Source: Cyclina sinensis (Eukaryota > Mollusca > Bivalvia > Venerida > Veneridae). From it: a DNA stretch of 64,000 nt. The stretch spans positions 48,114,352 to 48,178,351 of the forward strand of contig JAAONU010000011.1 of assembly GCA_012932295.1 (NCBI GenBank), given 5' to 3'. Made by a program: the position numbers and the translations under genes. The notes below the pieces were generated by a model. That model saw only the letters and a program-made list of their open reading frames with translations, searched no databases and was not told the origin of the DNA. Below, piece after piece: positions 39,530 to 64,000 of this stretch (its first letter is position 1; every line of letters starts with the position of its first letter).

Positions 39530-41600
39530 GTGTTTCTTCTGTTATAACCCCATTCACTTAGGGGCTAATACCTTGTATATCTGGAGTACAATAACAAAAG
39601 TGAAAATTGAGAGATTTCGTCATGGAATATAATCTATCATTTTGATGCAAAACATAACTGAGACATTCAAGACTTTATTGGCATTCTTCCGGAAATCAAA
39701 AGTCTTAAGAAAACATAAGTGCATCAAGTTTAAGATTATTTTTTGTTGTTATACCACATACACATGGTTTATGTGATTCTAGCCTGGTCGTTCTCTCATT
39801 GTTTTCCACGTTTAGAGTATTAACTACCTTTTTAAAAAGAATTAATGGCAGATTTTTTTTGGAAATCTTATTCACTTCTTACAGGAGATAGTCATTACAG
39901 TTATTACATAACCTCTATTCCAACCTAATTGTTTCCTCAGCTTTAAAAGATTTGATCATATATTATTAAATTTATTTATCGTTTTTTTAACTTCATAATT
40001 TTGATTTATTTTATTATTTTTTTATTATTATCTTTTTTTGTTTTTCTCAGTTGCGAATAATCAACCTCTGTGATCACTGAATACAGTCTACAGTAATCAA
40101 TACAAGTTCGTCTTGGTTTCATCTCTTAACAGACTACAAATTACCTTCCTTAAATTGATTCTGATAGTGAAAGAGAGATGCATTGCCTTCTGAAAAAAAC
40201 ACCCCACTCTTTCACTGAAATGACAACGGACATAGTTAAAATAAATTTCAACTGTAATGAGACTTTAATCATTCTTCCATGTTGGGAAGACAAACTGATT
40301 TAATGTAATATGTCTGTCTCTCTGTCTTGCTAACTGCTCTGGCACCTGCAGGTAGATTTCAACCAAACGTCACACATATGGTTAGCGCCAAGCCTTGTAG
40401 TGCATATCGTCAGTATGTTCCGTTTTATTGATTTTCAGAGGAGTTGTTGCCCTTTATACATTCAGTTTTACAATGCCTCTGTCCGCCGCATTACTCTGTT
40501 AGAATTCCACTACTCTTCACGTATACATTACGTTAAGTGTCATGACTAGTTGCGCATATCGGTTGCATTCTCCTATACCACTTAGTGAATTTCAAGCACG
40601 CTTTGATCAGTGCTAAGCCCAATTATGCATATTATGAACACTTTTCGTTCTTTGATTTTTCAGCAGAGTTATTGCCCTTGACCCGATTTCAGCAAAACTT
40701 TGCCGAAATGATCATTAGCATGTTCTTCTTGAATAATATTGTAACACAAACGCTAAGCCTAATAGATTTGTCAGTTAAATACTTTTGCAACAGACAGGCT
40801 TTGGTACATGTCGTTTATATAATGAGCTTATATATACAGACATGTGCTTTGATGGGAATTATCCTTGTAGATATTTCATGAAAATTGTAAATTTGTCAGT
40901 CAAGAATTTAGCATATATATCTTCGACTATGAAAATTACATTTTTGATAAACAATAAAACAGGAAAGTTCAATGATCTATATCCTCTGATGACCGTTGGT
41001 CTGAATTTCCTACTAAACAAAATTACAATTCTCAAGTGTAATGCTCGTTTAACTCCTCCATGTAAAGTCAGTTAGATTTACTGCTTGGGTTTAATCTCAT
41101 GTATCAGAGAGCAACTGATTAATGTTTTAAGAAGAAGTAAGAACTCATCTATCAACAAACTTGACAAGAACCGTTAATTCTCTTTCGGGAAGGAAGGGTA
41201 ACGTTGGTACCAAAGGGCAATTAATCACATATGGCGAAGATACCATCACCTTAGAAAAATGAGATTAGACTCGTAAAATAGGAATGACGTCTTTTACGTG
41301 GGCAGAATATCCTGATACAGACAGCAGGTCAGAGTAGCATTTTTCACGAAATGCTTGTTCTACTAATAATCTGCAATAGAGTGTTCGAAAGATGTACATA
41401 TAGCTCTTGGATAAGCAACTACTTCAGCTGTCTTTGAACAACCCACAGTTATTTAAATTTCTTACCTATGATTTGGCTATGGTCATTTATCACTGGCCAG
41501 GTGCATAGTTGCCTTAAGCATGGATCCAGTTAAGGTTGCATTTGTTTTAGCAATGATATAGTAATGATGACTTCTATGCTAATTTTCTCCATCTGTTTTC
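39530..41600. other. no gene placed; dispersed repeat at 40330-40700
   Basis: Two diverged copies of a repeat lie at about 40355-40460 and 40585-40690 (shared 'ttgattttcagaggagttgt' or 'ttgatttttcagcagagtta', then 'gccctt'). ORFs of 98 and 96 codons overlap the second copy and look non-coding. Upstream exons of the receptor may lie here or further left, but I could not identify any. Confidence 0.4.
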
Positions 41601-41602
41601 AG

Positions 41603-63753
<22,151 letters not shown>

Positions 63754-64000
63754 GTAACTAGTTCTCATTTTTGTCAAGGAAGGAGAACAGTTGAATTATT
63801 AGTTTGAATATGATTCAATATTCTAACGGACTGTTTGCATTTCTTGACGATAAAATATCGTATCGATAAATTAGGTCGCCCCTTATTGCAGGATTATTCT
63901 ATGTGCCATTCTTTGAGTACTGTCTTGAATAATGATATCATTTATAAGTGAACAGAAATCGTAGGCTGTACCGCAAATTTTAAAACATTTGATTTTCTCA
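63754..64000. other. start of the next intron
   Basis: No further exon is seen before the window ends. Confidence 0.5.

Larger units (their letters stand above)
36016..39530 (+). repeat. tandem segmental duplication, copy B2
   Basis: Direct partner of 32573-36005, adjacent to it. More indels separate B1 and B2 than separate A1 and A2, which suggests an older event. It ends just after 'tttgttacctgtcataacaa' near 39505. Confidence 0.8.

Noticed and set aside
40585..41075. Two overlapping ORFs of 98 and 96 codons just upstream of the receptor
   Set aside because: Hydrophobic, AT-rich frames over a dispersed repeat, with no splice or domain support.

Overview
The window looks like intron-rich, AT-rich genomic DNA from an invertebrate animal, most likely a bivalve mollusc. 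I base this on three things: spliced exons with metazoan receptor domains, abundant tRNA-derived SINEs, and several 140-160 bp tandem repeats rich in 'ggtcaaggtcac', 'gggccataacttct' and 'gacggacggac' motifs of a kind I associate with bivalve genomes. The species cannot be named from this alone. No bacterial-type genes, operons, rRNA or CRISPR arrays are seen.

The only gene I recognise is on the + strand at the right-hand end (41603 to at least 63753, running off the window). It is a receptor tyrosine kinase of the ALK/LTK family. I could place 23 exons whose phases all agree, giving 930 codons: the end of a MAM-like domain, LDLa, MAM, LDLa, MAM, a short linker, one transmembrane helix, a juxtamembrane NPNY motif and an almost complete kinase domain. 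The 5' start and the C-terminal tail lie outside what I can place. The LDLa-MAM block is a six-exon module present twice with matching exon lengths and phases. No glycine-rich or EGF-like domain, the ligand-binding part of known ALK/LTK receptors, is encoded between the last MAM domain and the membrane. The second half of the transmembrane exon with its splice donor is repeated about 27 times in the next intron as 64-bp units. Each unit is laid out as a 48-nt in-frame cassette plus a 16-nt GT...AG stretch.

Left of the gene the DNA is repeat-dominated. 1-13 kb holds a TTAA-flanked MITE, bivalve-type tandem repeats, two SINEs and minisatellites. 13.7-14.3 kb holds a possible TIR element with repeated 'cgcactttggggtc' motifs. 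17.1-33.4 kb is a direct tandem segmental duplication (units of about 7.8 and 8.5 kb), each copy carrying a TIR element and a 45-bp minisatellite. 32.6-39.5 kb is a second, overlapping tandem duplication (about 3.4 kb units) whose second copy keeps a 71-codon cysteine-containing ORF that is broken by three stops in the first copy.

All positions and translations were worked out by hand. Family assignments rest on remembered motif patterns, and no searches were run.
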